A stretch of 64,000 nucleotides of DNA from Blastopirellula sediminis (GTDB taxonomy: Bacteria > Planctomycetota > Planctomycetia > Pirellulales > Pirellulaceae). The notes beneath the pieces are model-generated. The model did no database searches and had not been told where the DNA came from. It saw nothing but the letters and a program-made list of their open reading frames with translations. Of the stretch, positions 1 to 7,394 are shown piece by piece (the stretch's first letter is position 1; each line of letters starts with the position of its first letter). The stretch is taken from NCBI RefSeq assembly GCF_020966755.1, contig NZ_JAJKFT010000010.1:2320720-2384719 (forward strand), read 5' to 3'. The position numbers and the translations under genes were made by a program.

Positions 1-470
1 TGCAGAGCATCGACAAGTGGCTCGGCGACGGCAAGTGGGATGTCATCCATTTCAACTGGGGCCTGCATGACCTGAAGTATGTCTTGGGGGATAGCCAGAC
101 GATCACCGCCGTCGACACGCCTGACGCGCATCCGCAAGTTTCGGTTGACGAGTACAAGGCGAACCTGGAGAAGCTCGTCTCGCGAATGGAAAAGACTGGC
201 GCGAAGTTGGTCTGGCGCAATACGACGCCGGTGCCGGTCGAAGGTTCCAATGGCCGCATCCCCGGCGACGCAGCCAAGTACAACGAAGCGGCGCTCGAGG
301 TATTGAAGAGCCATCCCGACGTCGTCGTCGAAGATATGTGGAGCTTCGTGAAGCCGAACCAGGACAAGTGGAAGACAAGCAAAGGCAACGTCCACTTTAA
401 CGGCACGGCCAACAAGGAACTGGGCAAGCATGTCTCGGATACGATCCAGGCGGCGCTGCCGAAGAAGTAA
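1..470 (+). CDS. SGNH/GDSL-type hydrolase, C-terminal part (runs off the left edge)
   Basis: The reading frame is open from base 3 to the TAA at 468-470, so the true start lies outside the window. The visible part carries the second half of an SGNH hydrolase fold: a block III-like stretch 'FNWGLHDL' (the G-x-N-D block reads G-L-H-D here), and a C-terminal 'GNVHFN' stretch that places the catalytic-type histidine near the end. Families of this kind in Planctomycetota are secreted esterases or carbohydrate deacetylases. The substrate cannot be deduced. A second, only distantly similar SGNH protein lies at 5986-7116. The usual Asp three residues before the His is not present (Gly in that position), so either the active-site geometry differs or the dyad is Ser-His. 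Confidence 0.8.
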   Translation, partial: QSIDKWLGDGKWDVIHFNWGLHDLKYVLGDSQTITAVDTPDAHPQVSVDEYKANLEKLVSRMEKTGAKLVWRNTTPVPVEGSNGRIPGDAAKYNEAALEVLKSHPDVVVEDMWSFVKPNQDKWKTSKGNVHFNGTANKELGKHVSDTIQAALPKK

Positions 471-473
471 TGG

Positions 474-713
474 CTAGTCCGACTTCGGCCGCGGCAACGG
501 CCGTTTGAGAAAGGTGAGCACCAGTCCGCAGCCGCAACATGCGCGGTGCGTTACTTCGTGGACCCGTGCGTAGCCGCCAAGGATCTTCCAAAACGAGGCG
601 TCTTTCGGAACGAACGTATTGCTGCGGTACGGCTGAATCGTTCCTGATACGAATTCGCTGCCGCCGCAACATGGGCAGGCGGCAGCGACGTTTGATTCTC
701 GAGCGTCAGGCAT
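474..713 (-). CDS. Small zinc-ribbon protein, second copy of a tandem pair
   Basis: This 79-residue protein has two cysteine knuckles, CPCC (residues 13-16) and CCGC (59-62), which fit a four-cysteine zinc ribbon. It is clearly paralogous to the gene just upstream at 754-981: both share C-x-x-C-G-G-S-(E/D)-F near the N-terminus, then an H-R-A-C-x-x-C-G knuckle followed by TFL. The genes are 40 bp apart on the same strand and probably co-transcribed. The stop lies 3 bp beyond the stop of the convergent SGNH gene. There is a GGAG about 10 nt before the ATG. The role is unknown; the fold suggests a nucleic-acid or protein-binding module, but nothing in the context confirms it. Confidence 0.65.
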   Translation of the reverse strand: MPDARESNVAAACPCCGGSEFVSGTIQPYRSNTFVPKDASFWKILGGYARVHEVTHRACCGCGLVLTFLKRPLPRPKSD

Positions 714-753
714 CTTGTCGATCTCCAGCTACATGGTTGGAACGATCCTGGGT

Positions 754-981
754 TTAGACCAGAAAAGTTTGAATGGCGCCGCAGTCTCGACAGGCGCGAT
801 GCGCGGTATCAACTCCTCGCAGTTGTTTCCAGATCGAGTCCTGTTCGGAGACGAACACAAGCTTGACGCTTGGCACGTTGATTGGGGGACGCCCAATGAG
901 CGTTCCCCAGGCGAAGTCGCTCCCTCCGCAAATGCCGCAGGGAGCATGCCGATTGATCCGGGGGTTCGTCTTGTTGGTCAT
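754..981 (-). CDS. Small zinc-ribbon protein, first copy of a tandem pair
   Basis: This 75-residue protein has two CxxC knuckles, CGIC (15-18) and CRDC (64-67), predicted to bind one zinc ion. An AGGAG lies 8-9 nt before the ATG. The downstream neighbour at 474-713 is a diverged duplicate with the same spacing between knuckles, so the pair arose by tandem duplication. The central region (residues 30-55) differs most between the copies, while the sequence around both knuckles is kept. It is divergent from the barrel gene that starts at 1174. Function is not recognised. Confidence 0.68.
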   Translation of the reverse strand: MTNKTNPRINRHAPCGICGGSDFAWGTLIGRPPINVPSVKLVFVSEQDSIWKQLRGVDTAHRACRDCGAIQTFLV

Positions 982-1173
982 CGCATTTTCTCCTAACCGC
1001 CTGCTTGCCGTTTACTAGCAAGCAATTCGTACGCAGATCGTCGCGCTTAGCGAAAATCGCCCCGGATTCGGTCCGATTTTGGACGTCTAATGGTCTGAAA
1101 CCCTTTGACGCCAACTGTAGTATTTTGTACTGTTCGCGCTGCGCGTCGTATCGAGAAGGGATGCTCGACCAGA

Positions 1174-2361
1174 ATGAATCGCCGGGTCTTCGTTTTGCTG
1201 CTGCTAGCGGTCTGCGCCTTGGGGCGCCAGCAGTTCGCCGCTGCGCAGTCGTTTGACCCCTTCGCCGAGCCCGCACCGGCTGAGCAAGCTGGCTATTTCG
1301 ACCAGAACCCGCAGGTGATGCCGCCGGCCGAGTATGTCCCTTGGTCACAGTCGTATCAAACTCCTTCGCCTTATCAGGAAGTGGTCTATCCCCATCCGGA
1401 AGATCCGCAGACCGAGCTCTTTCAGGAAGAGATGTACTTCCTGGAAGACGAAGTGAAGAAGCCGGTGAAGAAGGGGTTGGACATCAAGAAGCGAGACCCG
1501 CTCAAGACGTACGTCTTTTGGGCGCCGGAGCAAAACCTGCGCGGCCAGAACGGCGACTTTGCGATGAGCGGGTTCAACATCGCGCTGACGCTGCCGATCT
1601 CGATGGAAGAAGGGCGGATCTGGGCGGCCAACATTTCGTACGATCAGCTCGACATCGTCTCCGACGCCTTCTTGCCCGATACCGGAATTGAAATACCGGA
1701 TCACTTCTACCAGGTCAACTTCGGCGTCACGCACATGCGTTTATTGGCTAATGGTTGGCAAGCCGGCGGCAACTTGACCGTCGGCACGGCAACCAACAAG
1801 CCGTTCGACGCCATCGACGATATGACGTTGTCGGCGCTCGCCTTTGTGAACGTTCCCGTGGGGGACGGACGTGACTCGTGGAACTTCAGCCTCTTCTATT
1901 CGCCGACCAGCCAGTTGCCATATCCGCTCCCCGGCATCGCTTATCTCTGGCGTCCCAGCGAACAGTTCGAGATGAACATCGGTCTGCCGTTCGCGCTGAA
2001 GTATCGCCCGACCGAGCAACGCACCTTCTCGCTCACCTACACGCCGCTGACCAACATCAACATCCTCTTGGAGCAAGAGCTAGGCGCCAAAGTCGTCGTC
2101 TACGGGGGCTACTCGGTCAACAACAAGATCTACCTTTTGTCGGAGCGACTCGACAACAACGATCGCTTCTACTTCTTCGATCAACGTTTGACGATCGGGC
2201 TGAAGCGCGATCTCTTCTGGGGATTCTCCGCCGATCTCTCGGCCGCTTACCTGTTTGACCGAAAAGTCTTCCAGGCCCAAGGTTTCTCCAGCGACCGCAT
2301 CGATCAATTCGGGATCGATCCCGGGGGACTCATCTCGCTGTCGGTCAGTTGGAGCCGCTAG
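1174..2361 (+). CDS. Secreted outer-membrane beta-barrel protein (DUF6268-like)
   Basis: The protein has 395 residues when started at the ATG at 1174, which puts a good signal peptide (basic MNRR, hydrophobic core, cleavage near AAAQ) at the very N-terminus; an earlier in-frame ATG at 1105 would bury it. After a Pro/Glu-rich linker (to about residue 105) the rest is alternating aromatic/polar strands typical of a beta-barrel ending in 'SLSVSWSR'. The pattern resembles the DUF6268 barrels found in Planctomycetota and Bacteroidota; this is by eye only. It would sit in the outer membrane, function unknown. A GAGAAGGG precedes the start by about 13 nt, somewhat far for a ribosome site. Confidence 0.7.
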   Translation: MNRRVFVLLLLAVCALGRQQFAAAQSFDPFAEPAPAEQAGYFDQNPQVMPPAEYVPWSQSYQTPSPYQEVVYPHPEDPQTELFQEEMYFLEDEVKKPVKKGLDIKKRDPLKTYVFWAPEQNLRGQNGDFAMSGFNIALTLPISMEEGRIWAANISYDQLDIVSDAFLPDTGIEIPDHFYQVNFGVTHMRLLANGWQAGGNLTVGTATNKPFDAIDDMTLSALAFVNVPVGDGRDSWNFSLFYSPTSQLPYPLPGIAYLWRPSEQFEMNIGLPFALKYRPTEQRTFSLTYTPLTNINILLEQELGAKVVVYGGYSVNNKIYLLSERLDNNDRFYFFDQRLTIGLKRDLFWGFSADLSAAYLFDRKVFQAQGFSSDRIDQFGIDPGGLISLSVSWSR

Positions 2362-2454
2362 GCGAGATACTGCGCCCTGTTTAACCGGGCGAAGTCTTGC
2401 CCATCGTCGCCGATTGCTTCGCCAAAACGGAGCGGATTGCTCGCTTTTGGCTCC

Positions 2455-2760
2455 TTATTGTCGGGCGACGATTTCCTCGGGGGGAATATCGCGCGACGTG
2501 TGGAGAATCGCCAGGACGACGGCAATTTGGTTCTCGTCTCGTAGTTGATAGTAGATCGCGTACGGAAATCGTCTCACAAGCGCTTGGCGAATCTCATTCA
2601 GAACGAGTTCGCACGAAAGCGGATATTGCTCAATTCGTTGGATGACCTGACCAATCGCCAATTCGAATTGGTATCCGACGCCAAGTCGTTTACTTTCGTA
2701 CCAAGCGACGATCTCCTCCAGGTCACGATAGGCGAGCGGCGTGAACCGCACCTTAGCCAT
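2455..2760 (-). CDS. RelE/ParE-family toxin of a type II toxin-antitoxin pair
   Basis: The 101-residue protein has the RelE/ParE layout: an N-terminal 'FTPLAYRDLEEIVAWYE' helix, a middle 'IEQYPLSCELV' segment, then the strand pair 'RRFPYAIYYQL' and 'IAVVLAILHTSRDI', the latter ending in the H-T-S-R-D motif usual in ParE-type toxins. Members either cleave ribosome-bound mRNA (RelE) or poison gyrase (ParE); which one cannot be told here. It overlaps the upstream antitoxin gene by 8 bp, the standard coupled arrangement of antitoxin before toxin. The length is normal, and no damage is visible. Confidence 0.88.
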   Translation of the reverse strand: MAKVRFTPLAYRDLEEIVAWYESKRLGVGYQFELAIGQVIQRIEQYPLSCELVLNEIRQALVRRFPYAIYYQLRDENQIAVVLAILHTSRDIPPEEIVARQ

Positions 2761-2980
2761 TGCGACGAGCTTCTAACGCCTGTTGGACTTCCTGCCAGCT
2801 CAGCGTGTTCTCCGGATCGGCGAGATACGCATCCTGGCGGCGTCGCAATTCTTCTTTTTGAGCCGTCGAAAGTGGAACGGTGGCGTGCTGACTGGGGATC
2901 GAATCCCAGATAGCCTGCGCCATCCGAATACGCTCATCGACGGGGATCGCGGAGAGATTGGTTAGGTCAATGTCGGCCAT
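2753..2980 (-). CDS. Antitoxin of the TIGR02574 'addiction module component' type
   Basis: This 75-residue protein starts with 'IDLTNLSAIPVDERIRMAQ' and continues AIWDSIP, the signature of the putative addiction module component family that pairs with RelE/ParE toxins; the C-terminal half (charged, 'LSWQEVQQALEARR') would wrap the toxin. It precedes and overlaps the toxin gene. Its N-terminal 31 residues are repeated, with 19 identities, at the start of the SUKH-4 protein encoded 97 bp upstream at 3078-3809, and the untranslated leaders are alike too (AATCGGA followed by 7 nt and the ATG in both). Confidence 0.87.
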   Translation of the reverse strand: MADIDLTNLSAIPVDERIRMAQAIWDSIPSQHATVPLSTAQKEELRRRQDAYLADPENTLSWQEVQQALEARRNG

Positions 2981-3077
2981 CGATGGTTCCGATTACGGTC
3001 AGGCTGGGACGGTAAGTACCGGCTACCTTCTAGTTTAACCGAACCTTGCTTTGCCGCCAGCAAGTTCGCGGAAGCGA

Positions 3078-3809
3078 CTACTCTCCGCCCCCCAACACGC
3101 GCCACATCCCTTGGCGGTGATCGATCGTCCGGATCACGCTCGGCCAGTAGTTGTCGGCGCTGGCGAATGCGTTGCGGTCGATCGATCGCAGGCGGTCTTC
3201 CAACTGTGCGATGAAGTCGGCCGGGATCGTGCGGTATTCTTCCCGCTGCCGTGACCACTCGACCGCGGTTTGCAGCGATTGCGCGAATTGGAGGATGCTG
3301 GAGTTGGCCAGCGTTTGCGGCGGAATCGCGGCGATGTTGACCAGGTTGACGGCGCCGGTGGTCTTTTCGACGCAGAACGACGCGACGCCGGCCTCCGAAT
3401 TGACATGGCCGATCACCAACTGCTGACTCATCCGCGCGTCGAGCTCGGAATCGAAGAAGATCCCCCAGCCGATCAGCGAGTTGTAGCCGACGATCGGATC
3501 GGCCAGCGGCGCGAACGAAATCGACTGCTCGTGGTTCCCTTCAAACAGCATTGATTTGGGGAGCCCGCACGTTTGCAGGAAGCGATGCGCTTCGTACGGC
3601 AGTTGATCGTCGACGTGATGCAGATAGAGGAGCGCCTCTTTGCCAAAGAAGGCGGCCCAGCTTGCAGCGTCGATTTCCCCCGCGTTCCACGACCGCGCAG
3701 CAGTCCGCTCCGCCGCAGGTTCAGGAATGGTATTCCAGATCGCTTGGGCCAACTTGATTCGTTCTTCTACGGGGAGAGCTGAAATGCTCGAGAGATCGAT
3801 TTCCGCCAT
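3078..3809 (-). CDS. SUKH-4-like protein with an antitoxin-type N-terminal domain
   Basis: The start chosen is the ATG at 3809 (243 residues), with GGAG 8 nt upstream; an in-frame GTG at 3827 lacks such a site. Residues 1-31 match the N-terminus of the neighbouring TIGR02574-type antitoxin (19 of 31 identical, including PV-x-ER-I and the AQAIW core). Residues from about 50 onward look like a SUKH-4 (SMI1/KNR4 superfamily) domain: 'CGLPKSMLF', a 'GYNSLIGWGIFFDSE' strand, 'LVIGHVNSEAGVASFCVEK' and 'LANSSILQFAQSLQ'. SUKH proteins are commonly immunity proteins of polymorphic toxin systems. The combination is unusual: the antitoxin dimerisation or DNA-contact part is joined to an immunity-like body. 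The fusion is seen in sequence; its function is inference. Confidence 0.78.
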   Translation of the reverse strand: MAEIDLSSISALPVEERIKLAQAIWNTIPEPAAERTAARSWNAGEIDAASWAAFFGKEALLYLHHVDDQLPYEAHRFLQTCGLPKSMLFEGNHEQSISFAPLADPIVGYNSLIGWGIFFDSELDARMSQQLVIGHVNSEAGVASFCVEKTTGAVNLVNIAAIPPQTLANSSILQFAQSLQTAVEWSRQREEYRTIPADFIAQLEDRLRSIDRNAFASADNYWPSVIRTIDHRQGMWRVLGGGE

Positions 3810-4000
3810 GTTGGACTCCGATTTCACGAATGAATAGTGTTGCGATCGAGAATGTCGTCATCGTACCTCACATGAGGCGAATATTCACCCCAGAAAAGTA
3901 GTGGGGCGAATTTGAGACGTTTTGCGAACCTCTCGGAGCGAATAGCCAAACTCGCTCCGAGGTAACGGAAATTCTGGGAAGCGTTTTTCAATGCGGGCGC

Positions 4001-4162
4001 GGGCGCCATGGCCACGGCTTTGCGTGGCCATGTATGCGTTTGAGCTATGCCGAGGAACCCTGAAGGACAAAATAGCTGCCGATTAATACAACGCCTTTGG
4101 GCTGACTTCAACTTGATTGCCAGCCCGATTCATGGCCACGCAAGGCCGTGGCCATGGCACCC
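4001..4162. repeat. REPIN-like paired palindromic repeat, copy 1
   Basis: A 32-bp unit at 4001-4032 (core GCCATGGCCACGGC, then TTGCGTGGCCATG) is repeated in inverted orientation at 4131-4162, enclosing about 98 bp. Each unit is itself partly palindromic (CATGGCCACG / CGTGGCCATG). The same arrangement occurs at 7235-7394 with almost the same length (160 bp). Paired inverted REP units of this kind are called REPINs and are usually mobilised by a REP-associated transposase encoded elsewhere. The element lies in the 360-bp gap between the SUKH-4 gene and the serine hydrolase gene; nothing else is recognisable in 3810-4000. Confidence 0.7.
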
Positions 4163-4169
4163 GTAATAA

Positions 4170-5273
4170 TTAACGCTTCGCCTTCAGATTCGCGATCGTC
4201 GCTTTCAATTCGGCGAGCGACTTCTCATCGGCCGGCAGCGCTTCTTCATGCAGCGCCGGTAGCAGATGGTCCCAGACGACATTTAACTCGGCTTGCATGT
4301 TGCCGGTGTGGGCGGTAATCGCAACGACCGCATCTTGATCGGGCATCACAATGCAGAACTGACCATCCTTGCCGTCACCGCGGAATGCATTGTGGCGGCA
4401 ACGCCAGAACTGGAAGCCGTAACCTTGGTTCCAGTCGCTTTCCGGATTGTCGCCGTTAGAGACTTGCTTGGAAGTCGCTTTGGCGATCCACTCGGCCGGC
4501 AGGATCTGCTTGCCGTTCCAATTTCCTTTTTGCAGATAAAGCTGACCGAACTTGGCGATATCTTCGGTCTTCAGATAGAGACCGTAACCGCCGATCGATT
4601 CTCCCTGCGGGCTCTTCTCCCAAACCGGCGTCGCAATCCCGAGCGGCTGGAAGAGTCGCGGCGTCAGATATTCCAGCACCGTTTCGCCAGTCACTTTTTG
4701 CACGATCACCGACAGCATGTAGGTCGCCGGGGTGTTGTAGCGGAAGTGGGAGCCTGGCTGGTGCGGAACCGGATGCTTCAAAAAGGCGGCGGCCCAGTGG
4801 GGCTGTTCGCGCCAGTTGAGTTCGTCGTGATGGCCGGCGCTCATCGTCAGCAGATCGCGAATGGTCATCGCCTGCAAATTTTCCGATGCGTCTTCCGGCG
4901 TCAGGTCCGGGAAGAACTTCACCACTTTATCGTCCAGGCTCAACTTCCCATCAGCGATCGCCAGTCCGACGGCGGTCGACGTGAAGCTCTTGCTCAGCGA
5001 CCACAGCACATGCGGCTTCTCCGCCGCTTCGGGCACCCACCACGCTTCGGCGACTACTTTGCCATGTCGCACCAGCATAAAGCTGTGCATTGAGTTAACG
5101 TCTTTGTCGGCCGCTTCGATGAACGCTTGAATCCCCTTGGACGAAACCCCTTCCGCCTCCGGAGTGCTCCGCGGCAACGCGGACGTCGAGAGGTTCTTCT
5201 CCTGGGCCAACGCGAAGCCGGCCGAGACAAACGCAACCAGGGCAAAGGCGACTAACGGTGAAATTCTTTTCAT
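4170..5273 (-). CDS. Secreted serine hydrolase of the beta-lactamase (class C / esterase) fold
   Basis: The 367-residue protein has a cleavable signal peptide (residues 1-23, ending FALAQ). The active-site motifs of the class C beta-lactamase/penicillin-binding-protein family are present: S-x-x-K as SLSK (S92, K95), Y-x-N as Y179-N-T, and HTG (322-324) in place of KTG. The HTG variant is common in esterases and D-aminopeptidases of the family (COG1680), so an ester or amide hydrolase acting outside the cytoplasm is more likely than antibiotic resistance. It ends 8 bp from the REPIN-like element at 4001-4162. It seems monocistronic. Confidence 0.88.
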   Translation of the reverse strand: MKRISPLVAFALVAFVSAGFALAQEKNLSTSALPRSTPEAEGVSSKGIQAFIEAADKDVNSMHSFMLVRHGKVVAEAWWVPEAAEKPHVLWSLSKSFTSTAVGLAIADGKLSLDDKVVKFFPDLTPEDASENLQAMTIRDLLTMSAGHHDELNWREQPHWAAAFLKHPVPHQPGSHFRYNTPATYMLSVIVQKVTGETVLEYLTPRLFQPLGIATPVWEKSPQGESIGGYGLYLKTEDIAKFGQLYLQKGNWNGKQILPAEWIAKATSKQVSNGDNPESDWNQGYGFQFWRCRHNAFRGDGKDGQFCIVMPDQDAVVAITAHTGNMQAELNVVWDHLLPALHEEALPADEKSLAELKATIANLKAKR

Positions 5274-5395
5274 AAGGGGCTCAACTAAGTTCAGGGAAGA
5301 ATTGAGGTTGGGGTGACGACCATTATCACCTCACAAAACCCCCGGTGCCATGCTCTTATCGCGTCTTCGCGAGCTAGAAGCATGTCTTCCGCCCC

Positions 5396-5610
5396 GGAGT
5401 GGACTGGACCGCGAGAAAAAATGACAAATGTCGAAGTTCGAATGACGAAGGAAGCACGAATGCTCCAAGGAAAAACGGTCGGTCCCATCGGCAACAGCCG
5501 ATTGATAGGAGTGGACCGCAGCGCGTATTTTTTCGTTCCCGGGGTGGAGTGGACCGCGGTGCGTTTTTTTCGCCCTCGGGGTGGACTGGACCGCGGCGCG
5601 TTTTTTCTGG
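5396..5610. repeat. Cluster of GGAGTGGACTGGACCGCG-type repeats with homopolymer tails, plus a second repeat
   Basis: Four copies of a GC-rich unit begin at 5396, 5508, 5546 and 5578. The unit reads GGAGTGGACTGGACCGCG or the shorter GGAGTGGACCGCG form; three copies run directly into a tract of six or seven T, and the first into six A. Between copies 1 and 2 lies another repeat (5419-5462, containing ATGTCGAAGTTCGAATGACG) that recurs at 56859-56901 and, degenerate, at 12805-12845. The same combination of repeats is found at 56792-57153. The 712-bp gap 5274-5985 that contains them has no convincing gene. Confidence 0.65.
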
Positions 5611-5797
5611 AACGGATCGTTCCATTTCCCATCTCCTAACCACCAATCGAATAGCGCGCAGCAGTCCCCATCACGGATCAGACGCCGCAATTTTCCTCGC
5701 CACAAAATGCCTGGCCCAAAGAAGGCTCGTCCGAGAGCCAAAGACGCGAACGCAAGATCGCCCGCAGTCACCCCGAAATCGACCACAACTCCGTGCG

Positions 5798-5857
5798 CTT
5801 TGTCAACAGACAAAGTTTGCCTGTCTGGGGCTTGGTGCGTCTGGACGCACCAAGCCC
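5798..5857. repeat. Two adjacent perfect hairpins upstream of the SGNH hydrolase gene
   Basis: The first hairpin has a 7-bp stem (CTTTGTC, loop AACA, GACAAAG; 5798-5815). The second is a near-perfect palindrome of 14+2+14 bases (5828-5857) with arms GGGCTTGGTGCGTC and GACGCACCAAGCCC. Neither is followed by a T-tract on either strand, so they do not look like intrinsic terminators; they resemble REP-type palindromes or could act in the leader of the gene that starts at 5986. Confidence 0.55.
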
Positions 5858-5985
5858 GGACGATAGTTTGACAACCGCGCATTCTCTGGCGATGCTTTAG
5901 TTCCCGCCAGAACCTTACGCTCCGCTCACGTTATCCATTCCTGTTTCGCTGATCCCACCTTTCGTACCTAGATAAAGGTCTCTTC

Positions 5986-7116
5986 GTGACTAGATTGCCC
6001 AAAACATGGTTCGTTGCGGCATTGCTGCTGTCCGCTTCCGTTTGCGCCGCGGCCGAACCAAACGCTGAGTCGCTGCAGTTGACGTTGCCCCCAGTCGGAT
6101 ACGCAACCGTCGGGGCGGAAATGAACGTCTACTTTGACAATCTTGTCTTGGCCGACGACTCGCAGGAGCTGAAGTTCGTCGTGACCAGCGATTTGGGAAC
6201 GACCGAGTCACGTCGCTGGACGGCGACTCCGACTGAGGACCAAATTGGCGACCACAACTGGCAAGTCGAAGTTCTGAAGGGAGACCAGTCGCTGGCGAAG
6301 GGAACGATGCGTTGGCATGTTAGCCCCGCTCAGGTTAAGACTCCGCGGGAAGTTTCGCTGCTGCTGATCGGCGATAGCCTGACGCATGCGACGCTCTATC
6401 CCAACGAGATTGCCCAGCGGCTCGACTATTCGGGGCTGTCGAAGTGGACAATGTTCGGGACGCACCGACCTACGAACGCCGGCCCAGGCGTAGCGCATGA
6501 GGGATACGGCGGCTGGACCTGGGAAAGTTTTCTCAAACGCTATGTCGCCAAACCGGACCTGGCGAAACGTCAGCACAGCAGCCCTTTCGTCTTTCTGGAC
6601 GAGAAGGAGCCGAAGTTAAACATTTCGAAGTATCTCGAGGAGGCCTGCCAAGGGAAGACGCCCGACTATGTCGTCATCTTCCTGGGCATTAACGATTGCT
6701 TCCGTGCCGATTCGCAGGACCCTGTCAAGTTGGACCAGCATATTGATCGTGTGCTGCAGAATGCAGACGCGTTTTTGCAGGCTTTTCACCAAGCTGCTCC
6801 CGAAACCGAGTTCGGGCTCTGTCTCTGTACGCCTGGCAACTCGCGGGACGAAGCGTTCACGGCGAATTACCAGGACAAATATACCCGCGACGGTTGGAAA
6901 CGAATCCAGCACCGCTTGGTTCAGCGGCAACTAAAACATTTCGGTGGGGACCATCCGCTGCATGATCAGCTGGAGATCATCCCGCTGGAGCTCAATCTCG
7001 ACACGATCGACGGCTATCCCAGCAACAATGCCGTCCATCCGAACGCGGCTGGTTACAAGCAGATCGGCGCATCGATTCACGCGTGGCTAATGGCGCAGTT
7101 GACGAAGGCCGATTAG
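5986..7116 (+). CDS. Secreted SGNH/GDSL-type hydrolase
   Basis: A GTG start at 5986 has AAAGG 7 nt upstream and places a signal peptide at the N-terminus (cleavage near CAAAEP, residue 23), giving 376 residues. After an N-terminal domain of about 115 residues of beta character, the SGNH motifs follow: block I 'LLIGDSLTH' with the nucleophile S131, block III G234-I-N-D237, and a C-terminal 'NNAVHPNAAGY' with H351. The residue three before the His, normally Asp, is N348. The family removes acyl or acetyl groups from glycans and other esters; planctomycetes use many such enzymes on algal polysaccharides, but the substrate is not shown here. It is isolated from the neighbouring genes. Confidence 0.85.
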   Translation: MTRLPKTWFVAALLLSASVCAAAEPNAESLQLTLPPVGYATVGAEMNVYFDNLVLADDSQELKFVVTSDLGTTESRRWTATPTEDQIGDHNWQVEVLKGDQSLAKGTMRWHVSPAQVKTPREVSLLLIGDSLTHATLYPNEIAQRLDYSGLSKWTMFGTHRPTNAGPGVAHEGYGGWTWESFLKRYVAKPDLAKRQHSSPFVFLDEKEPKLNISKYLEEACQGKTPDYVVIFLGINDCFRADSQDPVKLDQHIDRVLQNADAFLQAFHQAAPETEFGLCLCTPGNSRDEAFTANYQDKYTRDGWKRIQHRLVQRQLKHFGGDHPLHDQLEIIPLELNLDTIDGYPSNNAVHPNAAGYKQIGASIHAWLMAQLTKAD

Positions 7117-7144
7117 CTCGGCGCCACAATCACTGCAAAAATCG

Positions 7145-7217
7145 CCGTAGGCTGGGTCGAGACCCAGCTCTTTAAAATCGGGATGTCGAAAATGCTGGGT
7201 CTCGACCCAGCCTACGG
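7145..7217. repeat. Perfect 24-bp inverted repeat of a GCTGGGTCGAGACCCAGC unit
   Basis: The arm at 7145-7168 (CCGTAG followed by GCTGGGTCGAGACCCAGC) is exactly complementary to the arm at 7194-7217. Each arm also contains its own 8-bp self-complementary pair (GCTGGGTC / GACCCAGC), so the sequence can form one long hairpin or two short ones. The 25-bp centre is AT-rich. It sits 28 bp after the SGNH hydrolase stop and may serve as a transcript end, but has no T-tract. Confidence 0.65.
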
Positions 7218-7234
7218 TACTACAACAATCGCGT

Positions 7235-7394
7235 GGGTGCCATGGCCACGGCCTTGCGTGGCCATGATTGTGCATGGATTCCGTAAGTGCGTCGGCGAAT
7301 CGCAAGTGGACTGATCAATTGCGTTAAAGTCAATCAAGCTGCAATCGATTGGCAGTCGAATTCATGGCCACGCAAAGCCGTGGCCATGGCACCC
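7235..7394. repeat. REPIN-like paired palindromic repeat, copy 2
   Basis: The 32-bp units at 7235-7266 and 7363-7394 are inverted copies of the unit seen at 4001-4162, and the spacing (96 bp) is nearly the same. The centre shares only short patches with copy 1, mostly next to the right unit. The rest of the gap to the next gene (7395-7754) shows no gene; it must hold the promoter of the barrel gene that starts at 7755. Confidence 0.7.

Noticed and set aside
5274-5985. Several overlapping short frames in the gap between the serine hydrolase and SGNH genes.
   Set aside because: They follow the repeats, have no consistent codon use and no similarity between the two clusters at protein level beyond the repeated DNA.
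4001-7394. Short frames reading MATQSRGHG in the paired repeats as small genes.
   Set aside because: The sequence arises from the palindromic repeat itself and is found at each inverted copy; no ribosome-binding site.
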